DNA from: Tetragonia tetragonoides
Lineage: Eukaryota; Streptophyta; Magnoliopsida; Caryophyllales; Aizoaceae
Direction: 5' to 3'
Length of the DNA: 64,000 nt
NCBI GenBank assembly: GCA_038025085.1
Contig: CM076139.1
Coordinates: 52,680,807-52,744,806, forward strand
The translations under genes and the position numbers were made by a program. Positions 1 through 18,477 of this stretch are shown in pieces. Each line of letters begins with the position of its first letter. The first letter of the stretch is position 1. The notes under the pieces were generated by a model. The model worked only from the letters and a program-made list of their open reading frames with translations, had not been told where the DNA came from and did no database searches.

Positions 1-2034
1 GTAGTCCACTCTCCACTGCATAAATAGTCGATATAGCATAATTGGTATGCAGTTTTTTGCTTTGTGAACATGAGGTGCCTTAGAAGTTTCTCACTTTTTC
101 TTAAAGACTAAGTCTGTTCTAAAATAATAAAACAAACAATACATAGGAGCCTATGGTAAAACTACAAGTTGGGGAACAAATATATCTAGTACATGTTTCG
201 GCAGCCGTCAATAAATTTTTATTCATAGCAACTTAAACTCCTTCATAGTGAAGAAACATAAGTTTCTCAATGCCAGAAATCATAATGTAAAAGGAAAAAA
301 TCTATACTCACCACATTCACAAACCTCATTCTCTTTTTGGACATTCCTAGCCACCTTGCTGGTAGATTGCTACTCTTTGGTGGCTACAATGTTCTGCCAC
401 CTTTAATGTGTGTGCTCCATTTTCTCTTTCCATCTCTAGCAATTTGCAATTGCAAATTTAGTTGAAGAACAATCTCCAGGTTCTTTTTAAATTTTGTAGA
501 AAGAGAATTATCTCCACTTTCATCATCCAGAAGCTTTGTTTCCAAACCGACTATCACTGACATCACCCTCCAGAAGCATTGTTTCTCTATCAACATCTAA
601 ATTCTAAAGTTATTCAATTTACAAGTTTATCTTGCAATTTTTTATGTAACAAGCTTGTTTCAATTTGCCTTTGCAGTTGTTATGCTTTTAAACAATTGCA
701 TGAAGACCTCCCAGTTGATAGATTCATTGACAAAGATACACTCAATTGACAGAGGAGAGGCGAAGGACGACAAAACTGGTTGATTGAGACATAAAAGCAA
801 CATTAATATGTTCTGTCATAGCTTGCATGAAACCATTGGAGCTTCAAATAAAATACAAATTTCGTCATTTTCCCTCTGCAAACCAAAAACTTTATTTTCC
901 GTGCTGCACAGAATAACTTATAAGTGTGTGCTAGCTTAGATTGTAAACCAAAGACTAAAGAAAAATAATAGCAACATATTCTGCAGAGATGATCGACAAA
1001 AAACACTTGAAGTAGATCATAAAACATAGGGCCTAGATAGGCAAATATCAAGCTTCAAAATCAAACTCTAACAGCATATAGACCAAACGATTCAACAATT
1101 AACACTCTTCAATCAAACCCAAGCAGAAGAGGTATCTAAACAAACAGTATTAATCAGAGAAACCCAAACAGCCAGAATGCCAGATTTAAGGTCCTAACTT
1201 TCAGCTTAGATATTATCGAGGGAAATAAAGTAACAGCCCCAATATTGTAGTCAAAGAACCGTCTCTCACATACCTTCCACTTTGGCTGGAAAATCTGCAC
1301 ATGAATCTTTCAGAAACCAAAGCCCTTGAGATAAAGGTTGTTTCTCTGTTTGAATAACATTGGTCTGAACTCCACTACAAGAAATTTAATGAAAACATAC
1401 CAAAATTGCCTATTTGAAAATAATCTATATTGATTAAACAATACCCTATTTGATTGAACAAGATCATCACCATTCCATCATGCAACATTCATTAAAAAAA
1501 CTACCAAATACATATATGAACAACATCAATACACAAATTGATATCTAAATGATTGATAGAACAGTTATGTAATTGCCCACTCTTTACTTTCACATGAAAT
1601 AATGAAGAAAAAAGATATATTCAAAACCCATTCAAGTGATTTGGATGATTATGCACATACCCACATGATGAATTACGCTAAATACTACATATAGCACCAA
1701 ATTATTATTTAAAAAAATGACAATAAGCAATTTATCCAGATAAGGCCACATAACAATTCCTCTAAAAGGACTACCCACACTAAACAGAATCAAGAGACAA
1801 CTTGCCACAAATTATTAGATGACATAAAAAAACCAATCTTTGGAGAAGAAATACAAGAACTGAAGAACATCAACAAAAACAAGACTACCATTTTGCCAAA
1901 ATCGAAGTACTGGCAAATTTCACAGGGCAGATGAACAACATCAATACAATCATACAAAGAACCCAAATTGGGAAGAATTAATCAACAAAAATGAACTTCA
2001 ACAAAGCTCAGAAACTAGGATTTTACATACCTTC
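1..2034 (-). other. Unassigned left edge with possible minus-strand exons
   Basis: No protein family is recognisable here. On the minus strand there are several exon-like pieces bounded by good splice sites: a leader-like piece around 2035-2120 followed by a GTATGT donor just below 2035, a small piece at about 1271-1297 bounded by CAG and GTATGT, and an open stretch at about 310-600 followed by GTGAGT. Together they could be the 5' part of a gene leaving the window to the left. The open stretch encodes a Leu- and Lys-rich peptide without a motif I know. It could equally be a gene fragment. Only transcript data would settle it. Confidence 0.2.
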
Positions 2035-2300
2035 ATGAAAGAGATGAAGAAACCTCAACCCGGTTTTGATGAGAGATTCAAAGGCCCGAATTTGTTCAAT
2101 TTTAGGAAATGGTTTTGGTACTTTTGGATAGCTTTCATATCCAAATCCAACCAAACAGCCTGTAACGGAATGGGGCTTGTGATGTCCTTTTCAGCCCATG
2201 TATTTTGTTCAACCAACAGGCCCTAACGGCCCAGAAAGGAAAAAGGAAAGGAAAAAGAAAAAGAAAAGAAAATTATTCCCTTCATTATCCTAGAAATAAT
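1770..2300. repeat. Duplicated flank, copy 1 (partner at about 16440-17420)
   Basis: Blocks of this segment recur in the same orientation and order at 16440-17420. Examples are the stretch near 1775-1800, which shares AAACAGAATCAA with 16465-16485, and 2125-2290, which matches 17240-17420 closely, including AGCTTTCATATCCAAATCC. The second copy carries an inserted MITE-like element. The two copies lie at the outer sides of the GDSL gene pair, so they probably come from the same local duplication history. Confidence 0.7.
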
Positions 2301-2334
2301 AAAAGCAAATAACGACAAAGCCGAGGATGACTGG

Positions 2335-2512
2335 ATGTCTGGATGAGGTGGGATATGGGAGTACAAGTGGTAAGCGTCACACACTCACACTTTCATAATT
2401 CAGTGGTTCAAATCCTTAGTCATGTAGGGAGAATCACGAATAATCTACCTTTCTTTTCAGGGAGTCTAGCTCAAGGCTATTGCATACGTCCTTGTAGCGG
2501 GAAAAAAAAACC
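2335..2512 (+). mobile_element. tRNA-derived SINE-like element
   Basis: The segment has a box-A-like stretch (ACAAGTGGTAAGCG near 2364) and a box-B-like stretch (GTGGTTCAAATCC near 2403), about 40 bases apart as in a tRNA-type RNA polymerase III promoter. A unique body follows, and an A-rich end lies near 2502-2510. This is the standard build of plant tRNA-derived SINEs. Target duplications were not clear, so the exact ends are uncertain. Confidence 0.5.
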
Positions 2513-2995
2513 AACAACGACAAAGTAAAGAAAGGAAAATAAGGTGTAGAGAGATATGACTCCTTGGTCATCCTAGACAGTTTTGGTCGTCTTGTATCAA
2601 CACAAACCCAACCTGATTGAACCGTTTGTCAGGTCTACAGAAGAGATATGTTGTTAGTCGCGTATCCCCTTGGTGTTCAGTCAAATTAGGTCTAGACTTT
2701 GTGAAAAGTCCTAGAATATTGCTAGCTTCTGTCTAGAATCGTTATACTTTGCCTTTCATAGAAGAGGAATAAACTGTCTTAGATGATATGAAGTTAGTTT
2801 CCCATACGATTCAATTAACAAACATCACAGCACAATGTAAAGTTTATGATACAATGTAATAAAACAAACGTAGCCCAACACAATATAAACGACAATGCGG
2901 TTATTTCAGTTGCATTTCATAGGTTGAAACTCTGGCAATTTACAAGTCCAATTGTATAAGAGTTCTTGATACAGAGGGTTTTGCATTTATCACAA

Positions 2996-10407
<7,412 letters not shown>

Positions 10408-12320
10408 GCCAGCCAGGATGATAATAACTAGTTAATTAACATATTGCTCCAGCTGTTTGTATGATGACTATGATCTTATTATACTCCAATCCATTCACAA
10501 ATAAAAGGCAAATTTGGTGAACTATCCAGTTTTCAGCTTTTTCCCAGTCTACCTAAAAACATGTAACTGAGTGGTTTCATTAAAAGCTTCAATTATGTGT
10601 TAGGCAGGGCGCTATTAAGCTTTTGCAGTTAGTCTGTAACTTTTTGTTATTGTGACTTATAATTGACCTGAGAAGGGATGTGTTTGTTATTGAATGATTG
10701 TTTTTTTTCCTTTTCCCTTCCCTTTTGCTTAGCTACTATGTGCTTAATTATTGGGTTTCTTTAGTTGGCAATGTGAATGGCTTCTGACATGTTGACAAAC
10801 TTGATAATGGCAAAGTTTTCTGTCCACTTTAGTTAGAGAAAATTAATATGGTGAAGAGTGAGAACTAAACAATAAAGAAATTTATCGTAGCATTTAGTTA
10901 GTTCTAAAAAATTTTAACCACCACATCCAGTTCTCCCTGATGCATTTGCTTGTGTGAATAAATTTTGCTGTGTGGCATAAAAACTTCAATGATTGGCCTA
11001 TTGGAATGTCACCAATAATGGTACTAGCTACAGAAAACCCAACAAAGAAAAAAGCAAAATAAACCACCCCAATCAGATGTAACAAAGCAAAAGTATCAGC
11101 AAAGAAGAACACACCTTCAGGCGGGGCGAGATAAATGCGCAGAATTTCTCCATAAGGGGAGAGAATTAGTTGACAAAGCTTCAATCTTTTGGAGTCTGAG
11201 TGGATAATTAGCCTGAAGCTTCAAGTCTGACGAACCCGATACGGACCTAAGAGAGGGAAAAAGAGGTGAATGTAGATACACACAGGTAAAGAACAGCTGA
11301 ACAGGTCACAGAGAATGAATAGAAGAGGGAGGGGGAGACTTTGTGCACCTGAGATAATGCTCACTTATAACATACATGGGTCGTACTTGACAAAATATCT
11401 TCCTTTGTTTGTTGGGATATAGGCATCCCTGAGTTGTTGGAATCTGTTACTTCAATCATCAGGTTGTTTAATAAAAAATAATAATAATAAGTTGTCAGAG
11501 TTGGTTAGAATTTGTTAGCATTCTTGCTGTGTTGTAATATTATTGTTAAGTCGGGTCCTAGATAAACATCACTGAAATAAGGTTTTATTCAGATTGATAG
11601 AATAATATTTTCTCATTTCTCTGGCTTCTCTCATTTTCTCTTCTCTTTCAAGCTTCAAGCAATGGTGATTGAGCTCAACATCAGTAGAGTCAAATATACA
11701 TACATTCAGATACAGATACAGATACAGGTAAAGAAAAGCAATACAGAGAACGAAACGGGAAAAATTGTTCAATTAATATGAATAAAATTAGCAATGCATA
11801 CTTCACACCAGATATCAGACAGCAGATTCAAGTTAACTTAGTTTCATAATCTCGATGTTTTATTCAGGGTTGCAGAGATATTTGCCACTGCTGGGAAGGA
11901 AATGCAGGGGCGGATTCACATGGTACCATGCCTAGGCACGCACGTGCATCCCAACTCTTTTCACTTCCGCCACTGCCACTGATCCGAGTATTTATCAGCA
12001 GTACTGATATGGAAGGTTATAGAATCAAATATACTTTGCCTTTCAAAGAAGACAAACTGTTGAAGACAAGATATGAAGTAACATTCCCATACGATTCAAT
12101 AGAACAACGGTGGCAGCATATATAATGTAAACGACTATCATCTAGTTGCAGCACACTTGCACCTCACTAATTGAGACCCTGGCAATTGAGTCCAATTTTA
12201 TAAGAGTTCTTGCTGTATGTATCCTTTTCCCCTTTATCTAACTTGTACTATTGGGTTCGTGACTCGTGAGCCACCACGACAGGGAGCTTTAGATACCTCA
12301 CAACTCGCAAGCCAAGACTA
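10408..12320. other. Intergenic DNA between the two GDSL copies
   Basis: No gene could be recognised. The stretch 11400-11680 has a pyrimidine-rich, LTR-tail-like look, but no primer-binding site or matching second LTR was found. The part from about 12010 to 12240 is homologous to 2745-2975 downstream of copy 1 (for example ATACTTTGCCTTTCA and CCCATACGATTCAAT in both) and so belongs to the duplicated unit. Confidence 0.6.
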
Positions 12321-12543
12321 ATTGTTTCCCGAGCTCTTTTAACTAACCAGGAAAAAAGAAGGGAAAATGAAGTTGGTATCCAAACACTACAGAGTGGATG
12401 TCATTTCATGCACATAACCGGAAGAAAACTATTTGTGACACAGTAATCTGGTAATTTATAATCCAAAAAAATAAAAATATGGTTTGATTATAAGTTCACA
12501 AAATTCATTAATTAGTTGTAAAAAAGCACAAAAAAAATATAAT

Positions 12544-14170
12544 CTAATCAACATGAGACCTGCCGCCACTAACGATCTCCTCTTGTAAACTCCTTGCCAT
12601 ATGTTCATACGCATGTGATGTTAAGTGAATACCATCCCAACTAATATGAGTGTCAGGATTTGAACAAACTGAAGCTCCATATCCGCACACTCTACTAGGA
12701 TTATAATTATATGCATTATCACCACTACCACAACATGTCTTCACAGTGGCATTTTTGTCGAATCCTACAGGACGATAGAATCAGTGAAACCATTAGCTTA
12801 ATTAGCTCCAAGAAATACCAAAGGAAGCTTCCAAGAAGAATAATATTGATAGTACAACAACATATGGAAAAGTTACTAACCGAGCGTATGAGCAGAGCTA
12901 ATGATTCGTTTCATTGCATGGAAACAGTCACCATAGACAATGGTGACATCTGGGTGCTCCCGCTGTAGCTCTTTAAGAGCTTCTTGTAATTTATCATTTT
13001 GGAACTTGGCAAAAGCATTCAAATCTTTTAAGCATTTGAGTTCATCGTACATCGTCAAATTGTCTGTTTTGAAGTTAACAAGATAAATGGGCATGCAACC
13101 GATTGGAAGGTTTCCAGGCACAAGCACTCGAACAGCACCAAGCTTAATTACTTCCTGTACAGCTGTAATATTATCAAAACCTTAACAAAATATGGTATCC
13201 AATACAACTATTACAGCAGAAATCAAGAGTAACCAAAAACAAAAAAGAAAAGAGATGCTCACTTTTACTCCATTTATATTGGCTTGAACAACTTCAAGTA
13301 CAAATTTTCGGCGATCTTCCATGCTTTTCATTTTAGACAAAGCATAATTAACATCATTACCTCCAATCTCCCCCATAACAAAAAGAGCATTTCGCAACTT
13401 ATTTTTGCAATCTGAGACATAAAAGATTGTGACGAGTTTAGTTTCATGACACATAAATATAAGATACATTTAGCAATTACTGTACTTCATAATTAACAGA
13501 AAACATCGAATAATATGTAACCTATGGTCAAGTTTAATTACCTGAAGGACTAGTACAAATAGAATCCAAGTATGACCTAAACCAATTCAGTTGCACAGAC
13601 AGAGAGCTGTTGGTGGAGGGTGGTGAGATGTTTTGTGATACTAAGGTCGAGACATTAAGTGCAGTTGAAGCCGCAACCGCAAAATTCACCCCATGATTGA
13701 AGTTACCGTCTTTTTTAAGATATGGATCTAGAAAAGGCAGGTTGAAGTATTTAGCTGCATAGTTGAAAGAAAACAAAAGGGTCAGAAATGCATCAACCAG
13801 CAGTATCCCAATTGAAGATCAGAGGTAGTCTGTTGGCATGAGAAGGTCAGAAATGCATCAACCAGCTAACATATATAACTTTTGAAGCAAAGTAGATATG
13901 TATTTACAATTACATACCTAAATAATCGATCATGAGCATGCCATCGGAGCAACGACCCGTGGGTTGATGGAAGTATGTTTGGCCATAGGGAAGCCTAGTA
14001 AATTGGGAATTAATTCCACTCTCACGTATGAAGTTGCCGGTGTCTGAGAGAGAATCTCCAAACTGATAGATAGCTTTGACGCCCAAGGGATGATGATGAT
14101 CAGTGTGGCGGCGAGGCAGGAGAACAATCAAGAGAACAGAGAGAATCAACAGCAGCAAGGTTGCCTACAT
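12544..14170 (-). pseudogene. GDSL esterase/lipase, copy 2 (probably a decaying duplicate)
   Basis: Five exon blocks match copy 1 exactly in length and phase: 14170-13918, 13754-13542, 13411-13263, 13154-12881 and 12764-12544, with short introns. The catalytic blocks are retained: GDSLSDTGN, GEIGGNDV, VPGNLPIG and WDGIHLTS. Two lesions are seen. First, the codon after the ancestral ATG (14170-14168) is TAG where copy 1 has AAG, and no other in-frame ATG exists before the end of exon 1. Second, the ORF stops after SHVD, about 30 residues early, because about 140 bp has been gained; the displaced remainder of the C-terminal coding sequence is still visible at 12403-12321. A non-AUG start or an unseen upstream exon could rescue it, but loss of function is the simplest reading. 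Confidence 0.8.
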
Positions 14171-14199
14171 GTCAACCATGATCATAACTAGTTAACATA

Positions 14200-15521
14200 C
14201 AGCTCCAACTGTGGGTATAATCTTATACTGTAGTATACTGTCCGTTACTCCGTTCACAATAAATTGACAAATTTGAATTTCTACATCAAACTTCGACCAT
14301 TATTTTTACTCAAAGCAAATTAGTAAAAATTGTGGGAAAAAAAATTTACTTTGTGGAAATATTTTTTTTCATACGAGCATCAAAATAAAACTTCTTAAAC
14401 TAATGGCCAAAGTTGATATGAAAAATGAAAATCCACATGTGAAGTTTGTGAATGGAGCGACTAGCGAATAAGTAAGCATAGCTAAGTGACTAATTTGTTC
14501 ACGACACAAGACTAAATTTGGGGAAGCGGGTATTTATAGCATATGTTTGGCAAAATCAACTATCTTTTAGATTAAAGCTACAAATGTCATCATCTTACAG
14601 CTAGTGCTTTCACTCTTTGTTACCAAACCGTTTATCAGATTATTTTCAACTTTCATTAATAAAACACCTAAATTTTGAATGCTACACATGTAAGCTTCCA
14701 ATTTCAGCTAGCAAAACAGCGAATTTGTTATTATTACATAAAAAAATTAGCTATTTTCTATTGATTTCTTACCATATTCTTACTTTGAGCTAGCAAAACA
14801 TATAATTGTGCCAAACATACCCATAGTAGCCTCATGTTTTAAATTTGAAAACATTTTTCGATAAATCAACACTGCCTCTATTCCAGCTAGACCTTAACAT
14901 TTGCTTTTTGAAGTTCAAAATATACAAACTTTGACAATTAATATAAGGTTTTAAAATGTAAAAATGCTTTTATTACAACCATTTAAAATACATATCTGAG
15001 TAGTACTTTGTCAAAAACTTGTTTAAAACGGTCTTACCGCAACTTTTAATAGGATGAGGGTCACTTTTTGGTAGAACAAGGGTCACAGTCACAGCTCATA
15101 ATAAGTGACCCATTACATTTTTAAATAGTGACCCCATTTTTCTGTGAGTTACTCTTACAAAAAACTTGCTCAAGCACTTTTGGAAAAATCATTTCTTTAT
15201 AATTTAAATATTCATATAAATACAATTATTTACGGCATAGTGACGAATTGACGATAGTGGTGTATTGGAGACTGTGCAAAAGCAAATGTTAACAAGTATT
15301 TCTAAAACTGAGTGAGTACTTAGAGTTTATTAAATTTTATCACATTTGGGTACTTTTTTCTTTTTGTTTTTTTTGACACAGCCATTTGGGTACTAAAAAA
15401 TCACTTGTTCTAGAGCTTTACTCATGTGCATGATCCAAAACATCATTTATTCAAGCATATGATGAATATTCACTGAAAGATATATATAATATTCATATAA
15501 ACATTTTTAACAAGGTAACCC

Positions 15522-15552
<31 letters not shown>

Positions 15553-15560
15553 GAAAAGAA
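14200..15560. other. Intergenic DNA with a Stowaway-like MITE
   Basis: Upstream of GDSL copy 2 no coding sequence is seen. About 14868-15325 is bounded by imperfect inverted ends sharing TTAACATTTGCTTTT (near 14895, and as its complement near 15280). The outer ends resemble the CTCCCTC-type termini common in plant Stowaway-like repeats. Inside it, GGGTCACTTTTTG-like stretches recur that resemble 57975-58060. Confidence 0.45.
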
Positions 15561-15960
15561 CTTACCAGCAAGCAGGCCCATCGCCACCAACGCGCCATCA
15601 AAAAAGCTGAAGATCAAACCAGAATTAGTTCCGGCCCGGAAAAGCCCGAGGTCGGCCCAGTCGAAAACTCCGGCGAGCACAACTTTTCTGGAACTTAGAA
15701 GTGTTAGAACCCACCATTACAGCTCATACATATACCCAGAAAATCATAGCCCCACCAACCCAAAACAAAGCAAATTTGAGTTGTTACTATCACAAGTATC
15801 AACTCAAGGTTACAAAATAGATAACGGACAAGCAAAAAAAAGTGAAATTGGGGGGAGAAATTAAGCGAATAATAATGAATTGAAATAGGAATAATGATGA
15901 TAGGTAAGGTGGGCTAGACTTTTCTTTCTCTCTCTTCCCATCCTATCAACTATCAAGGGT
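15560..15960 (-). other. Possible first exon and promoter of an unidentified gene
   Basis: On the minus strand a GC-richer stretch (about 15715-15570) is open in one frame and contains FDWADLGLF and FFDGALVAMGLLAG. It ends at a good GTAAGT donor at about 15565. Upstream lies a GAGA/CTCT-rich stretch (15959-15982) typical of plant core promoters. No continuation exon was found before GDSL copy 2. It may be the remnant of a truncated gene or a noncoding first exon. Confidence 0.25.
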
Positions 15961-16439
15961 CTCTCTCGAGAGAGAGAGAGGGGATTGACAACTAATGTAG
16001 CCGTCAATAATGTTTCATTTGACTTGGTTGTGTGTGTAAGCTGTATCAAATATTCAAATCATTATCAATGTATTATTAACATGCACATTTGTCCATTTTC
16101 TTTTGGTTTTATATGATTTATTATCCGCATTAGTATTTTGCGTTTCGGTATGTTCTTCTCCACTACGTAATTTAGTGATGTTCATTTCAATTTATTTTAA
16201 TGATCAAGCTACTCTCATAGATTACTCCTATTATTAACTTTGATTTTGTTTTTCTCTCACAAATTACAATTTGATTCGGTAGGATTTAAAGTTTAATTCA
16301 GCTCATTAAAAACAACAACACTAATAATATGATTCTACCAACCGCTAAGTCTATCACCACAAAGTGGTTAAGCTAAAACAAATTGACAATTCATAGTCGC
16401 TCCACTTGGGTAATTAAGTTGAACTGTGGGTGGGGCCAC

Positions 16440-17420
16440 GTGATGGATTAGGCTACCCACCCTAAACAGAATCAAAAGACAACTTATTATTAATTATTAG
16501 GATGGTTTCGTTAACAAATACCCATGAATACGGAATACGAGTAAGTTTATAAAGATTTGTACCACCTAGAGTCCAACAAATATCATTAAATAGCATATGA
16601 TTGCGAGTTTTGGGGTGGTGTTCAACAGCTTAGTGGTGTTCGATTTTGTCCAATGATATATTGATATTCGATTTAGCTCAATTCGACTTAAATTTAATTC
16701 AACCTTTAAAAACACATCTTAAAGTTTTTTTGTTCGTGAAAAACACATCTTAAATACCTTTACAGCTTATTTGGTTATGTTAGGTAGATTAGAAAGGAAA
16801 ATAAATGAAGAGAAGGGAAGAGAAAGGAAAAGAAATGAAGAGAAAGGAAAAGAATTATATTTCCAACATTTGGTTGTATAAGAACGAATTGAAAGGAAAA
16901 TAACATTTTCCGTTATTTGGTTGATGAGATTTGGAAGGAAATGAAAGGAATGACCGTCATAAACTCACTTTCCGTCCAAATTCCACAAATTTGGGAGGAA
17001 AGGAAATAGAGGATTTCATAGGAAAATTTTCCCATCATTTCCTTTCATTTTCCTTCACTTCCATTTTATTTTTAAAACCAAATATGGGAAAGTTAATAAA
17101 TTTCTTTTCCCTTCCTTTCCTTTCCTCTTATTTTCTCTCAACCAAATTAGCTCTTAGAGAAGAATTGAAGAAACCTCCATCTGCTGAGACGGGGGAAAAT
17201 CTTTGATGTTTATGGGGATGAGACTCCAATGGTTTTGATCTTTTGGATAGCTTTCATATCCAAATCCAACCAAACAGCCCTTAATGGAATGGGCCTTGTA
17301 ATGTCCTTTTAAGCCCATTTGTTGTCCAACCAACAGGCTATAACGGCCCAGAAAAGAAAAAAGGAAAAAAGAAAAGAAACTCCTTTCATTATCTTGGAAA
17401 TACTAAAAGCCAATAACGAC
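16440..17420. repeat. Duplicated flank, copy 2
   Basis: This is the partner of 1770-2300. Homology is clear at 16455-16490 and 17220-17420, and between these the copy is interrupted by a MITE-like element at about 16760-17165. The MITE therefore landed after the duplication. Confidence 0.65.
16760..17165. mobile_element. MITE-like GAAAGG-rich repeat, copy 1
   Basis: A roughly 400-bp element made of purine-rich (GGAAAGG) and then pyrimidine-rich (CCTTTCC) halves, so it can fold back on itself. The ends read TTGGTT...AACCAAATTAGCTCTTA. A close copy in the same orientation lies at 44338-44735. Two dispersed copies with the same ends in one window show a mobile repeat family. No coding capacity is seen. 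Confidence 0.7.
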
Positions 17421-17464
17421 AAATCCAAGAAAGGAAAGTAAAATCCAAAAAAAACAATATCGTG

Positions 17465-17980
17465 TGATTTCCTCAAATATACATCATTCACAAACTAATT
17501 CCCAAATTAGCTTTGGTTCAAAACTATTTCCCCACATATACACCACGTAGGATCGGACTGTAGTCTGGAAGCGAATTTAATTTTTTTTTTATAGCGCAAG
17601 GCAAAGCCGCTGTTGCCCACAGCGGCTTTGCCTTTCGTTATAAAAAAAAAAAATTTAATTCGCTTCCAGGCCACAGTCCGATCACTATTTTTTTTTTTAT
17701 AGCGAAAGGCAAAGCCGCTGTGGGCCATAGCGGCTTTGCCTTTCGCTATAAAAAAAAAATTAAATTCGCTTTCGGGCCACAGTCCGATCACTAATTTTTT
17801 TTTTAGCGAAAGGCAAAGCCGCTGTGGGCCACAGCGGCTTTGCCTTTCACTATAAAAAAAAAAATTAAATTCGCTTCCAAGCCACAGTTCGATCCTACGT
17901 GGTATATATGTGGGGAAATAGTTTTAAACCGAAACTAATTTGAGAATTAATTTGTGAATGATGTATATTTGAGGAAATCA
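17465..17980. mobile_element. 516-bp foldback element with three hairpin modules
   Basis: The element begins TGATTTCCTC and ends GAGGAAATCA, and its outer 110-120 bases on each side are near-perfect inverted repeats. Between them lie three modules (about 17583-17650, 17690-17760, 17792-17862). Each is a short palindrome built on GGCAAAGCCGCTGT and its complement, bounded by T-run and A-run, and separated by spacers carrying CACAGTCCGATCACTA. Three hairpins thus sit inside one large hairpin. The ends do not match a DNA transposon family I know, and no clear target duplication was found. It lies about 500 bp upstream of the Gag1-like gene. Confidence 0.85.
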
Positions 17981-18477
17981 TTCAAAATCAAATCTCCAAA
18001 AACTTTATTCCTTAATTTCGGCCTTCCCAATAATAATCAGAAATTCCACAAACAAAATAGACAAAAAATTGTGGGGTTGAGTTTGAAGAAACACAGAACA
18101 AAAGGGTAGACTGTTCATTGTTCAAAGGGCAGACACTCAGATCAAACCAAAATCAGCCATCTGGTATTATTGCTTTTCTTGCTATGTCTCTCTCTCTCTC
18201 TCTCTCTCTCTTCTAAAAATCTGATCTTTTTTTTTATTTTTTCTTTTTGGGTTACTGATAACTGATATCATGAGCATATATACTCCACTGTAAACTAATT
18301 TCCCCAATTGTTTTTTTTTTTCTGTTTTTTGTGGGTGTTTTAGGATGGTGATCTCTTCAATGGAGCAATTCAGTATCTGGGTTTGATTCCTTTTTTTCTC
18401 TCTCTTGGTGGTTCTTACTCTAAATGCAACTTTCTGTATCATCAGTACCTGCCTGGATTTCTCACATTTTTGCATGC

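Noticed and set aside
11400..11780. Solo LTR
   Set aside because: The pyrimidine-rich tail is suggestive, but there are no TG...CA ends with a target duplication and no primer-binding site.
17507..17791. Lys/Phe-rich 94-residue frame
   Set aside because: It lies within the foldback element and consists of the translated hairpin modules and A/T-runs.
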